The notes below the pieces were generated by a model that did not search any database, had not been told where the DNA came from, and was given only the letters and a program-made list of their open reading frames with translations. Source: Pyronema omphalodes (Eukaryota; Ascomycota; Pezizomycetes; Pezizales; Pyronemataceae). Taken from it: 64,000 bases of DNA. This document shows, piece by piece, positions 21,130 to 32,867 of this stretch. The first letter of the stretch is position 1. Every line of letters begins with the position of its first letter. The DNA lies in NCBI GenBank assembly GCA_024516155.1, contig JAJJXM010000023.1, positions 712,196 through 776,195 of the forward strand, in the 5' to 3' direction. The position numbers were made by a program, and so were the translations under genes.

Positions 21130-22738
21130 GTTTCATTGGCACTTGTGTATATTTTTCGACTGAAGAAAATGAATCCTGCGAGGAAGGGGCTACCGGGTAG
21201 TCAATGTAGGTTATTTACAGTTGCCTTAAGGCTGGCATATAAGTGTATAACCTCCCCCCCCCCCCCCCCCCCCAATATTGCATGCCTTGCCAGTACCATG
21301 ATATTGCCTGATATCTGCAACTTGATCACCGGAAAAGTGCTGATGATATGCCGTAACAGACCTTGAGGACTACCGCTATTCTGAGAAAGCATGGGAAAAT
21401 TTCTCTGGAATCAGCTTTCACGAAATGAAGGATACTGAAATGCATTTTCTACAGAATATGAATTATAACCTTTACATCTCCGAGGCAGAATGGGCGTCAT
21501 GGACTGGAAGACTGATACATTTTCATACATACTATGAGAATGCTATGTTGATACTGTCATCAAATGCAGCACCGCAAATGGACAATTCTGGTGCTCCGCC
21601 CGGAAACTCAACAAGCAGAATGATTCTTCCCGGTCCTTATATTCATGACCGTCCAGTTCCAATGCCTAGCCTGCAAGTACCATTTGGCACTGATAACATT
21701 ACAACCAGCAAGGACTTTCCGGCTGGGAGGAAAAGAAGTTTGGATCATAGCACCGTGCAAGAGACAACCCCTCTCAAACGAATGGCGCGCTATCCAATGC
21801 CGGTGGCGGACCCGCAGGGTCAGAATGACCAAGGGAATCAATTCACTACAGCGGCATCATTAACAGATCAACCTCTTTTCGGAATCTTTCAGGCAAGCCA
21901 AGGGGTAGCCAGTTATTATGATGGCTCCGCTTCTCAACCTCCATGGCAAATGAATCCTCCGCCCAATGTCTTGCTCAATATTGTCGCACCACAAAAGCAG
22001 CAGCAGCAGCGAAAGTGTCCGGGTGTAGAAAATAACCTGCCCGCGCCAGTTGGTGATAGTTTGTTCATTCCAGACCTCCCGCTAAATTGCATGGACCTAC
22101 ACAATCATCAGGAATTTTCTTCAGTTCCTGACTTCGAGGCAGTTGTTCAGTCGCAGCCGACAATTCTGCAGCGTGACATGCAGCAGCGACCACAGCTGCA
22201 GCAACAGGAGCAACAGCACAATTTAAATTTCCATGACCATGTAATGCCTGCACACGAGTTGCCTCAGATACAGCCTCCACCAGCCAACACCAGGGCTCCT
22301 GGCACAACGTCCATCGTTCCAAGTCCCATCAGAAATCCCGGTGATGGAGTCTCTTTTAACGACAACTCGCTATTGCCGTACAACATGTCGTTCAGCGATC
22401 TATTCAATTTGGGCAGTCCAGAAATCTGGGAACTGTTATCTGAGCCAGTGAACCTGGATCGGAATTCTCACCAGATCCCTGCATCCCAAGAGGCAACGAA
22501 CTCAACCCCTTGGCTAGCAACACCAGAGGCTCCAGCTCTTACAACATCAAACCACGACCTTGAGGGAACGTTGGTCACTTCTTGGGAGACTGTTCACTCT
22601 CGTAGTATATCCTGCGAGGACTCTGTCGATGCAGACTTAAACTGGCCTTACGAGTCTCATGGGCCTTCCGGAGAAACCCCGCCGGGCAACGTAAATCACA
22701 GGGGGTGTGGGCAGGATTCATTGCCGCTGCGAGAATAG

Positions 22739-23804
22739 ATTTTGGAAGATGACGGGGTGCAGACCAATGTGGTCATTTCTTTTTGTCGGCACTTATTCTT
22801 TTCCTTGGACGGGTTGTCGAGAATATTGAGTATAGAGGTGTATTGGGTTCTTATCTTCTGGTCTCGTCCGATTTAACATGTATTTTTTTTTTTTTTTGGA
22901 GTTTTTGGTTATATTTCATTTGGCATTCTGGATGTATTGGCATTTTTATCATGTATGATTTCTGACGTTTTTACCATGATTATCTGTTTGTTTCTGAGTT
23001 TTCATATTTGAATGCGGGGATGAGTGTTTGTTAGGATTTATAATGGCGGACAGGGAGACGTGATTTCTTGTATATCTGGATATTGATGACGGACTGATAA
23101 TATGGGGTTTTATACGATAGGCGAGGATGACAGGATAGGCATAGGGTGGTGTGATAGGGCCCGAACGAATCGGCGAGGAAGGACAGAAATGCCTAGGAAG
23201 ATGCCGAAATTGTTATTGCACCGTTCTAGCATGGGTGATCAGGGGATTATTGTACTGAAAGATGCCTAGTATGGTCGTTGTGGTCGGGTCTTTTTTCTCT
23301 TTTCTTTGGGTTCCCATTATGCGTATTGTTGAGTAGACAAGGTGAGCTCAGGTCTAGTTGCCTGGTCCTTTTTCGACTTTCTGTAGTGAACCTATTAAGT
23401 TACCTTTGATAATAAAGAACACTTTTGCTTTCAGAGATCTTTGGCCGTGGCGCATCAGGGTTTAATTTCTTCTTGTTTCTTACTTTTTCTTTTCATTCTG
23501 CAGTTTGGTGTTTCTTTTCATTCCTCTTCGTCTGTACAGAAGACGGGCCAAATGTGAATGTCATATATGCCGAAAGTTTCCATTATCATTTTGATTCCTG
23601 ATCAGTCATTCAATTTTTTTTAACAGACTCGTATGCCATTCAGTGTTATTGTTAATATATCTATTTTGAAGACCCGTCATGATATGGATTATTACAATGC
23701 AATAACAATTTTGGTTGTTCATTCTTCCCGTACCGTTCCGATCTGCTGGGAAATAGGCCTCGCATATATACATGAAGCATCCCGTATGAGTCATATGCGA
23801 TCAG
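22739..23804. other. 3' flank of cyclin copy 2; no gene recognised
   Basis: The stretch is A+T rich with T runs (for example 22880-22896). It probably includes the former 3' UTR of cyclin copy 2. Confidence 0.45.
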
Positions 23805-24060
23805 CAAGAAAGAAACGATGAGGAGATAGGCAAAAGGAGGAAGAAAGAAGGAAAACGGCAAGAGTAACAAGGGAAACGATATAGGAAGAAAGAAGAAAGG
23901 GGCTGGGAGAAGGAAAAATGAACAAAATCAAATGAACAAGCGCAAAGGAAAAAGGAAGAGGGGAAAAGGAAGAAGACCAGGGGAAGAAGGAAAGAGGAAG
24001 AAGGGAAAAGGAAGAACACCAGGGGAAGAAGGAAAGAGGAAGAAAAGGAAAGGAAACAAC
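23805..24060. repeat. Polypurine tract (A/G-rich, about 250 bp)
   Basis: The + strand is almost only A and G, with GGAAGAAGG-type motifs repeated and a partly duplicated block (CCAGGGGAAGAAGGAAAG near 23979 and 24020). Confidence 0.7.
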
Positions 24061-24989
24061 GGCCGTCAGTAGTCAGTAGTCATCAGTCAGCAGTTAGCAA
24101 GAAGCATTTCCATAATACGAAATGGGTTTTTGTGAAGGATGCACCTTCGAACTGACTACACTGTCAAAAGTTAGCCGTCGGTGGTGTATGGAATCGATTA
24201 TACTCAAGACAAACACTGAAAACTGAACACCAGACACGGACAGGGTACACAGCATAATGCTCAGAGTCCACAGTCCAGAAAGCACCGATACGGTGTTTCA
24301 ATTCGGAACCTCCCTGCTAACTCCAATCGGATGTGTGAAACGAATGGAGAAAACGGAAGTATCAAAAATCGATAAAATTCTAATTGCTATTTCGGGTAAG
24401 CACCACCTCAGCGTCGTGATTTTTTCAACCAGCCATATTGACTGCCTTGCGAACATTGAATGACATTTATAAGAATTAGTCAGCCTAATTACGGTGTTGA
24501 TCACCGTGACTGTTTTAGTCTTATGATTATCTCTACACTTGGGAATATCTTGTATAATATTTGGACGTTAATTTTCATTCCTCCGCCTGCTCGTGTTACT
24601 ACTCTATTGGGGCGCTGTTTTGTCGCTAAAAGCCTCCCGCAACGCTCCTCAGTGACCTCTCCGCCGAGTCGTTATCACAAAACAGCTCCTACCGTATGAT
24701 GGTTGGTTGAAATAGGCCCGAGCTGAAGTACTATAGTTCTTCTCGGCATCTGAGGTCCAGCTGTCAGACTTCACGAACCGTGATAAGGGCAGACACACCG
24801 ACGTGTTGGCGGAGCAGCTGGGGGACGCAGCTGTAAATGAAGAAACACCGGATATAGAGCAGAACTTGTTCATTGACAGAGCAGGTAGTATTGGTTTTTC
24901 TTTTTGGTCTGTGGAAAGGAAATAAACGATGTATAAAGTACTGAACAAGAGAACATTCATGGTGTCTGTTATCGTATCACCGGAAAACA
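24061..24989. other. No recognisable gene; upstream region of cyclin copy 3
   Basis: A 163-codon minus-strand frame spans 24649-25140. It lies over DNA shared with the promoter region of cyclin copy 1 and has no recognisable domain, so I do not call it a gene. Confidence 0.4.
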
Positions 24990-27900
24990 CTAGATGGATC
25001 AGCAGGGGTACTACGGTAGGAATAAGCGGGAAAGGAAGAAGTGCTCGGCATGAAATAAGAATAGCGAACGAGTTGAAAATCATATTATGAGAGAAATATT
25101 TACGTACCAGGCCAGAAAACATGATTGGAAAACTAATCATTCACCTCTTCAATGAAAAGCGCAATACCGTCCTGACTCCACTTTGCTCCATCAAACATCA
25201 CACAACATACACTGGTGAAACCAGCAAGCCGAAGTAATAACTTGGAGCTACAGCAGCAAGTGCGTTCTTTTCTCACGTCGAGCCCATAACTGCACTGATA
25301 GAGGATTTAACACCACCAACATACACCTACACGTTATACGTCCACCCTTGGCTGAGAGTTTTCTAGTGCTAACCGCTCAACAGCTTCTGCTTCCACTACA
25401 ACCATTCTTCTCTACACGGAATTGTCGTACGACTTCACTCTCCCTTACTATCCCCATTCTGTGCGTTTCGGTATCGCCCAAAATACAATTGGACCGCCAT
25501 CAAGGTACATCCTACGGCCGGTTATGTGTTTATATCTCTCACAATCGCCATAACCCTCAGCAGGGAGTTTGGCACCAGATTATCTATTAAAAAGCGTCGC
25601 AACATAGAGCCTGCCGTATATTCCATCCGGGACCGGAAGTTATCACCACCACCAACGCCTTTGTCACAGAAACTCTGCGATCACTCATATCCTCATCGTG
25701 GGTGTTTGAAAGTGCTCACACCAGGTGCGAGGACTAGTGGCGCTGCAAATTCATGACCCGACTTAAGGCCGCGGAACAGAGCACAGGATCTACGATACCT
25801 TCACCAAATATGGAAAATGCGACTGCTGTATTACAAGGATGGAATACACTTGGCGATATGGAAATCGTATCGGTAAGAAAAGAATCGCAATGCGATGGGC
25901 AATTGATTCCGTCGTCAACCCTATGTGCACAACAATCAGAACACAATACAGGAAATGAAAGATCCATATCGGACCACACGCGGAGTGATGTGGAATTACT
26001 GCCACAAGAACACCAAGTATATTCAAGCGCAGAATATTATGAGGCAAGGATGTTTCTGAAAGAGATGTTTCCGTCGGGCGAGGATAAGGCTGTATTTGCT
26101 ACAGAGGTGAATTGTTCTCTCAATAGCCCCAAGGTTTATCTATATCTTTTCTGAGGCTATCGATAAACTTCTTAGTTACATATCCGCTGATGAATCATTT
26201 TATGTTTGCTGTAGATGATTTACTTCATTTGGTTCGAATCGGCTCAGTTGCTACAAATAATCACAGAAGAGATTGATATTTCGCATCATTACCGACAGCC
26301 ACTATCCGAACACGTTATTCCTCATCCTGAATTTCTCATATGGATAACTGCAGTGTTAAAGTTAACACGAGTTTCCTATAATGAGATTTTATTGGCACTT
26401 TTGTTTGTTTATCGACTGAGGAAATGGAATCCTACGGTGCCGGGGCAACCTGGTAGTCAGTATAGAGTATTTACGGTTGCTTTGATTCTAGCAAACAAGT
26501 GTATGCACCTCCGATTGTGATTGTATTCGTAGTCGCAAAATATGCCTTGAAATTTTAAATTTGATCACCGGCTAACTGATGAAAATGTGACGTAATAGAT
26601 AACAACGACAAGTGGTATGCAAATAAATTGTGGGCGGAAGCATCTGGCATCAGTGTGGAGGAAATACAAATAATGGAAAAGGAGTTTTTATCAAATATTC
26701 AATATTTGTTATACGTCCCGCAATCAGAATGGTTGTCCTGGCCCGGGATATTAATCAGTTTCTATACGTACTTGGACCACATTAGGAGTCTACCAGTATC
26801 AGATACCCCACCACAAAATACTCTTCTTACTCTTTGACTTCAAGATACAACAAGTCGGACACATTTCACCAATCCTCGTTATACTGACAACTTCGAAGTA
26901 TCAATGCCTCCCGTGGCAGTGGAAAGTAACCCTCAAATGATCGCGACTACCGACGACTTTGGGACCGCGAGAAAGAGAAGTTTGGATCATAGTGCCTTGC
27001 AACAGATATTTCCTTACAAACGAAGGCTGCTCCATTCGATGCTGGTGGTACCGCGGAATCAGAATAACAATCAAACTCTCTTCACTACAGCAGCATCATC
27101 ATGTCAACCGCTTTACCAATTCTTTCTGGAGAGCCAAGGGGCAGCCAGTTATTGTCATAGCTCCGCTTCTCACGCTCCGCAGGAAACGAATTCCCAGCCA
27201 AAGCACTTCCCGGATAGCCTTGCAACAAAACAGCAGCAGCAGCAGCATGGTGCGGTAAATCACCTCCCCGCGACAGTCGATAGTAGGCCATTCGGTCCAC
27301 AGCCTCCGCAAAATTTTATGGTCCAACAAAATTACCAATGTTTTCCTCCAACGCCTGAATTCCGAACTGTTGATCAGACCCAGCAGAATATCATGCAGCA
27401 CGACATACAACTACGACAACAGCAGATCCTGCAGCAGCTCTTACAACAGAATGTAAAGGTCCAGCAAGAAGAATGTTTACCACAGCGGCAGCGTGAGATA
27501 CAGCTTCCTTTGCCCAACACCGGAGCTTTCAACTGCCCCTGTAGTTTTCCGAGCTGGGTCTCAAATCCCGGCAGTGGAGCTCCTTCAGATAACATAGCTG
27601 AATTGCCGTACCATATGCAGCAGCTGAAGAGCTCTTTCTCATCCCATCACAATGAGATTATCAGTCAACTGATGCCTGATACAAGAAGCTTTCACAATGA
27701 CGAATTCAATGGTTTGAATCCTGTACCCAATTTTGGTGGGTTTACAGAAGGGCTATCTACACGTCGGGGGTTTGTGGCAAAACGTTTGACGACAGAAGAG
27801 CCGAATCGAAGGGATTACCATCCTCATGCTAGTTCCAGCGCTGCAGTGGGGGTTTCGGATGGAATGTTCCAGGCATCACAAATAAAACACCAAGAATGGG

Positions 27901-28592
27901 ATCTACAGTGTGAGGAAGAGAATGAGACAAATGTCAGAAGGGATAGAGAGATTTTCAACGCGCAAAGGGAGCGGAAAGCAACACTGAAGAAACAGGCGGC
28001 AACCAAGTGGTACAGAGCAGACCGTTTAAATCAGTACGGTCGAACGTCTTCGATGGATACGCAGAACGTTTCGCAGAAGATGGAACCGAACCAACACCAA
28101 CCACATAGAGACGCGGCAAATAAATGGGTGAGGCAACCAGACTTTGGGTCGATGGGACTACCTAACCTTCCTGAAGTAGCAACGGCAGCCACGGACACTT
28201 TGAATTCATTGTTTGATCCGTATAATCTAGGAGTCCCGGACACTTCAGAAACGCAATTTAACCCATTCCACCTTAACCTTCATCCTGACCATCTTCCTAT
28301 ACCCAGTGAGGTGACAATTTCAACTTATGGCCTCTTTACATCCGAGGTACCAGATCTTGCAATACCCAACTACACCCTTTCGCCGACGCTTAGACGCTAT
28401 CAACTTCCTCAGACAACGATTATTCCCGTGATATATCTCACGAGGATTCCGACAATGGGAATTGACGTTGGCATTGTAGGATTCACAGGCTATTTCAGGA
28501 ATTCTCAAACCTTTCATTACCACCTGTGCATGTTTATAATGACGGGTATGTCAGGGATACGACCCGCCGAGCTAATGAATCATGGACAATGA
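24990..28592 (+). pseudogene. Cyclin copy 3: CLG1-like cyclin with one in-frame TGA and a probable 3' frameshift
   Basis: The coding part starts at 25810 (MENATAVLQG), or in frame at 25753. Exon 1 ends at 26133 (AAG|GTTTAT). The intron is 26134-26214. Exon 2 is 26215-26500 and contains LLALLFVYRLRKWNP and QYRVFTVALILANK. The second intron is 26501-26598 (GTATGC..TAG). Exon 3 starts at 26599 with NNDKWYANKLWAEASGISVE and FLSNIQYLLYV. The phases 0 and 1 fit. A TGA at 26835-26837 interrupts exon 3, yet the same frame stays open for a further 584 codons of Gln-rich tail (LRQQQILQQLLQQN). Near 28385-28440 another frame reads YSRDISHEDS, matching HSRSISCEDS of copy 2, so the true end is probably frameshifted. 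Upstream DNA from 24990 matches copy 1 from 2340. Confidence 0.75.
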
Positions 28593-29707
28593 CAGCGTGT
28601 GAAGTGGAGCGGCCACGATCTTCTGCAGCAATGTTTCTTTTTCTTCAAAGATGTTTCGAGAACATTGAGTTTCGAAGTGCGTTGTATCATTTTCTTTGCA
28701 TTTTTCGTAACATCGCATATTGTGGTATTTTTATCTTTTGGGTATTTTGTTTTCTTTCTTCGTTTTTTTTTTATGTTCGCGTTGTAAGCTGTTTACTGTC
28801 GTCTTTTTTTGACTTGGTTGTTATGATTTTCTGTTATTTTTGGTTCTCTAAGCGTTTATGACTGGAGGCTGGGATGCCGTGATGTGATGTGATCGGTGGG
28901 ATTACGAGTCAGACTGTGAGATTTTGTTTATGCATACAGAAGTTATTGAATGTATAGATACTGATGATGCATTCATTGCATCGTGTTGAGATGTACTGGG
29001 GTTTATATGGATGGATAAGGATAAGATCGTGAGATCCGGATGGGATGGATGAATCAGTAAATATAGATATGAATAAACAGGAAGGGAGGAAGTAATCACC
29101 GAGAATCGTTCTTTGACGTTTGCATTTTGAGAAGTCAGACCCGAATTCCGACACGTTCTGCAGCTTGAACTCTAAGCTACCATTAAATCCAATTCCGCAG
29201 CGGTGCATCAGTGCACTATTCAATGCTGTGTACTACTGATCCCAAATATCTTCGACTCCATATTTTCGGATCATTAAGTTACAAATTTCACTAATACAAA
29301 CAGGATTCAGATACGAAACTGTGCGAGTCATAAATTATGATACACAGGAAAACTTATTATTACATCAAATTAACCAACCAACGAAGCACCTAATTACAAT
29401 TCCCTCCTGCATGCCATCTCTCCATTACCCATTAAATAAACCCCGGCCATCTTCTTCAGCTGTATCCCCGGGACCCCATACCGCCCTTGGCTTATTCGGT
29501 ATCCATCCCCGACCCCTTCCAGATACACTCGCATCTCAAAGGTTCGTTTCACTCTACAAGTCAACTCCACCGTGACCGCAATGACCTTCAGGAAACGACA
29601 CGGTGGAAACCCCCGCCTCCGATGTCCGTTGTGGTCTTCTCTGAAACTCCGACGCTCAGGCTGCCCTCCGGAGGCTAGCCTGCAAACCGACAAGCCCTGC
29701 AGGTCCA
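28593..29707. other. No intact gene; degraded LINE sequence towards the right
   Basis: 28600-29300 shows only short frames and T-rich sequence. From about 29480, + strand fragments in shifting frames (VVFS, QAALRRLA) look like an older RNase H reading frame leading into the relic at 29708. Confidence 0.4.
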
Positions 29708-29857
29708 GAGTACGCCCTAGCCCGCCTCATGCGCCAGTATTACAACTGGGACCTCAAAATTGCGTTACATTGGGTGCTCGGGCATTCTGACGTCGAGGAA
29801 AATGAAGTAGCTGACGCAACGGAAAAGGATCGGACTCAGTACCATCGCCTGCACTAG
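29708..29857 (+). pseudogene. Relic of a LINE RNase H domain
   Basis: The frame reads EYALARLMRQYYNWDLKIAL, then HWVLGHSDVEENEVADATEK, and stops at 29855-29857. HW-GHSDVE-NE-AD is the last RNase H block of LINE ORF2 proteins; compare HWVPGHTDILGNEEAD in LINE copy 1. The sequence is clearly from a different, older LINE family. No poly(A) tail or target duplication was seen. Confidence 0.7.
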
Positions 29858-30368
29858 CTCTCACTCGGTCCGACGGCCCATTTGTGCGATCCCCCACCCT
29901 GAGCAGTCCCTGCGTCGCTACGGAAATCCAAGCACTGGGTAACTCAGTAGTTAAGGCCGCAAGTCATACCGTCCCCACCGCGCCGGGCAGTAATTGGTGT
30001 GCAACTGAGACGTTGCTGTGTCCTGATGCGAAGGGCAGCCGTGTTCCTCCAGCTCGTCTGGACATGCCTCCACGGCACGAAGAAGAAAGAAGCACTGAGA
30101 AGAGATAAGTCCGGATGAAAGCTAAACCCGGGGGCCGGGGTATCTCTTTGGGGAATCATCAATTTAGACGATAGAAATCGGCGTTCAAGAACTTCGGAAA
30201 GAGGCGGGAAGGATCATTGATCAGCGGAAATCCCGCCGGGGGAAAGGACGGTTTGTGGTGATGGATATTTCCAGGGACGATGGACTCACGCAAGCGATCA
30301 CCGATCTTGGGGTATCGGGCTGGCGGCGTTGGGGAGGGGAAGGTGTTATTTTCAAAGGCGTGGGGGTC

Positions 30369-30399
<31 letters not shown>

Positions 30400-30890
30400 G
30401 GGTCTTTTGTTTTTGGCATCGTGCACGTTGTTGTTTTTTTTTCGCGTGATTCATTTTGTTTGTGGTCTGCTTTCATGTTACTGAGCATTCCCCCCCCCCC
30501 CCCCCCCCTTCTTACTGTTCTTGAGATTGTTTAAGGGTTTGTCTTTGTGTGCGGGGATGTAATGGGTATAGGAGATAAGGCGCCTCATCAGCTAGTGGCC
30601 CTGCTTTCGGGGATGGGATTTGGTTGGTTTTTGCTTGCCTGCATAGGAGTTCAAGGTATCGAATGGTGTGTGATTAAAATGGAAATGGAAATGTAAAAAT
30701 ATTACTATTAGTATTGACCGGGATCTACGTTCTTGTGTATCTGAGCTTCTTTATGGCAAGAATTATATTATGATTAAACATTACCAGTTCAGCAACACCA
30801 AAGGCAGCAATCGGATCATGTATGACCGGTCCCTCGCATAAGCATACGCAACCATACGCAACCAATTATTATCCCATTAATATGCCAGTA
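29858..30890. other. No gene; homopolymer runs
   Basis: This stretch contains a 28-base T run at 30372-30399 and a 19-base C run at 30490-30508. The T run could be the poly(A) end of a minus-strand retro-insertion, but no matching target duplication was found. Confidence 0.45.
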
Positions 30891-30897
30891 CTCTATC

Positions 30898-31067
30898 CAA
30901 TTATCAACCCATTATCAACCCATTATCAACCCATTATCAACCCATTTTCAACCCATTATCAACCCATTATCAACCCATTATCAACCCATTATCAACCCAT
31001 TATCAACCCATTATCAACCCATTATCAACCCATTATCAACCCATTATCAACCCATTATCAACCCATT
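30898..31067. repeat. 11-bp minisatellite, about 15 units
   Basis: The unit ATTATCAACCC is repeated head to tail with very few changes (one TTTTCAACCC variant near 30945). It is followed by looser CCCATTACTATCC repeats and by C-rich sequence to about 31275. Confidence 0.9.
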
Positions 31068-31287
31068 ACTATCCCATTACTATCCCATCCCGCCACCATC
31101 CAATTACCATCGCACCACCATCCAATGACCAACCCCTCACCCATCACCCATTACCAACCCAATACCTATCACCACCATCACCCCGCCTCCCTCCCTCCCT
31201 CCCTCTACTCCAATCCCCACAATCCCCCCTCCCCCCTCCCCCCTCCCCCCTCCCCCCCCCCCCTCCCCCCCGCGCCCTACAGCCCCA

Positions 31288-32157
31288 CTAATCCAAAATC
31301 CGATGCATAACAACCCTATTCGCGCCCAAAAACCTAAGATACAGCATTTTCTTCTCTCCCAGAAACATGGTAGGAATGAATGGTATATCATAAATATCCA
31401 GTAGATGATCTATAGTTTTATCTATGTTTTGTCAGCTGGATCATTTGTCTTCCCCCCCTCCCCCCAAAAAAAAAAACAAGGTGCGAGAAAAACAAGGCGC
31501 AAGGAAAACAAAGATGGCGCAAGAAAAAAAAAGGAGGAATAGAACTTACGAGACGCGAATTTCAGTTCTTGACCAGTGGTGATGATGTCGGATGGGTAGT
31601 CACCGTGGTATAATGGTAGGGTTCGGAATTCTTCGTCTAGTTCTGTGATGTTGGAACGGTTGTAGTTGCGGGTTTGTAGACGGATTCTATGGGGGGTTAG
31701 CTTCTGGTTGTAGTATTTCGGTTTCCCAGTTTCCCAGTTTCTCTGTTTGTTTCTTTCTTGCTTTCCTTGCTTTCCACAAAACTCAAAAAACAAAAAAACA
31801 CAAAAGCAAAGCAGCAGACCAGACAAACGTAAAAAAGAAGTAAAGCAGGAGAAAAGCAAAACCAAGAAAAACCTACACCTCAACGCCCCTCTCCCGTTCC
31901 GCCTGGGATGATCCAATCCTTTCCAACCCCCTAAACGCCAAATTCACAAACTCCCTCATCTCCGCCAGTTCATGATCTAGTCTTTCCATATAACTTAATA
32001 TCCCCAGAACTAGCGTTGTTTGATCTTGGTGACTTGTAAAGCGGTGATTATCGATGGGTCGGACTGCTTGGGAGGTATGAGGTTGTTGCTGCGGGGAGGA
32101 TGTTGGTATGCTGCTGCTGCTGATGCTGCTGGGAAGGTGCGGTGGGGGGTTGTTCAT
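31288..32157 (-). CDS. Unrecognised three-exon gene, 183 aa
   Basis: The joins are 32157-31877, 31686-31550 and 31421-31288 on the minus strand. Introns are 31876-31687 (GTAGGT, branch GCTAAC, TAG) and 31549-31422 (GTAAGT, branch GCTGAC, TAG). The joined length is 552 bases with a clean frame. The N-terminal 50 residues are Pro/Ser/Gln-rich. Residues of about 50-85 look helical or coiled (LSYMERLDHELAEMREFVNL). The C-terminal half is compact, with RLQTRNYNRSNITELDEEFR, LYHGDYPSDIITTGQEL and IYDIPFIPTMFLGEKKMLYL. I do not recognise the family. Two introns that restore one frame over otherwise stop-rich DNA are the main evidence for a real gene. It stands alone between repeats. Confidence 0.65.
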
Positions 32158-32867
32158 GATTAGCTTGCGGGGTGTTGGTGATTATCTTTTGGCGATTGAG
32201 CGGGTAATTGGTATAATCGAGGGAAAAATAGTATGCTGATTGATGATAGGAAGTAGTCGTGTCAAGTTGGTGGGATCTGAGGCGGAAGGTGATTGAATAA
32301 TTACTAGGAGAATGAGGCAGCGCAAGGGGATCGGAAAATTAAAATAATAGAGTTATTATAAGCTGGGTTGAATCGAAGAATTAATGAACGAAAAGATAAA
32401 AAGAAAGAAGGAGAAAGAGCGTGAGAAAAGGCCTAAAATTCCTGGTGAGGAAAATAAGTATTAAGCAGTCGCACCGTTGTATAGTAATGCAGTGCAGCTT
32501 TTAGGAAACCAAAAACCAAAACCCAAAAGCGACTGTATGTATATAACCCAAGAACCAAGAGTTCAAATTCAAGCCCCGGGAGGTAAAAGTAAAAGTAAAT
32601 CAAGCCAGCCACCAAAGCAAAGCAGAAAGAAATCTCCCCGTAAAACCTGCAGAAAACCCAAAAGAATGAAGGGTTCCTGCAGAGAAATATGGTGAACAAC
32701 AGAAAACGCAGCTGGATAAAAGCAGCGGTAGCGGGGGTTTAAAATAATCTGCCCCGAAGCTGTTTCATTGTGTAACTGTTTAGCTATGTCTCTCTTTCAA
32801 GACAAAAGAGAAAGAAAGAAATAGAGACTGTTACATTACATTCTAGGGACCCATTCATATCTTTCTG
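32158..32867. other. Upstream region of the 31288-32157 gene; no further gene seen
   Basis: A+T-rich sequence with no recognisable coding signal. It should hold the promoter of the minus-strand gene, but no clear TATA box was identified. Confidence 0.45.

Larger units (their letters stand above)
13200..22738 (+). pseudogene. Cyclin copy 2: CLG1-like cyclin gene split by a 6.6 kb LINE
   Basis: The first exon probably starts at 13936 (MENSAGILQPQDF) and runs to about 14231 (AKVNSSLNSPM). No GT donor is visible at the position where copy 3 has one. The second exon starts at 14336 after CCTGAAG and runs in frame to 14506, where the LINE begins. It resumes at 21130 in the same phase with SLALVYIFRLKKMNPAR and ends at 21244. 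The intron is 21245-21359 (GTATAA..CAG). The third exon, 21360-22738, completes the cyclin box (SGISFHEMKDTEMHFLQNMN, then SEAEWASW). It continues into a long Gln-rich, probably disordered tail with KQQQQRK and QLQQQEQQ. The family acts as the regulatory subunit of Pho85-type kinases. The insertion and missing donor make this copy non-functional. Confidence 0.8.

Noticed and set aside
24649..25140. 163-codon minus-strand protein with hydrophobic segments
   Set aside because: It overlaps upstream DNA shared with cyclin copy 1, and no domain or splice support is visible.
31598..31640. A-box-like TGGTATAATGG, suggesting a tRNA
   Set aside because: No B box follows, and the region is the second coding exon of the 31288-32157 gene on the other strand.
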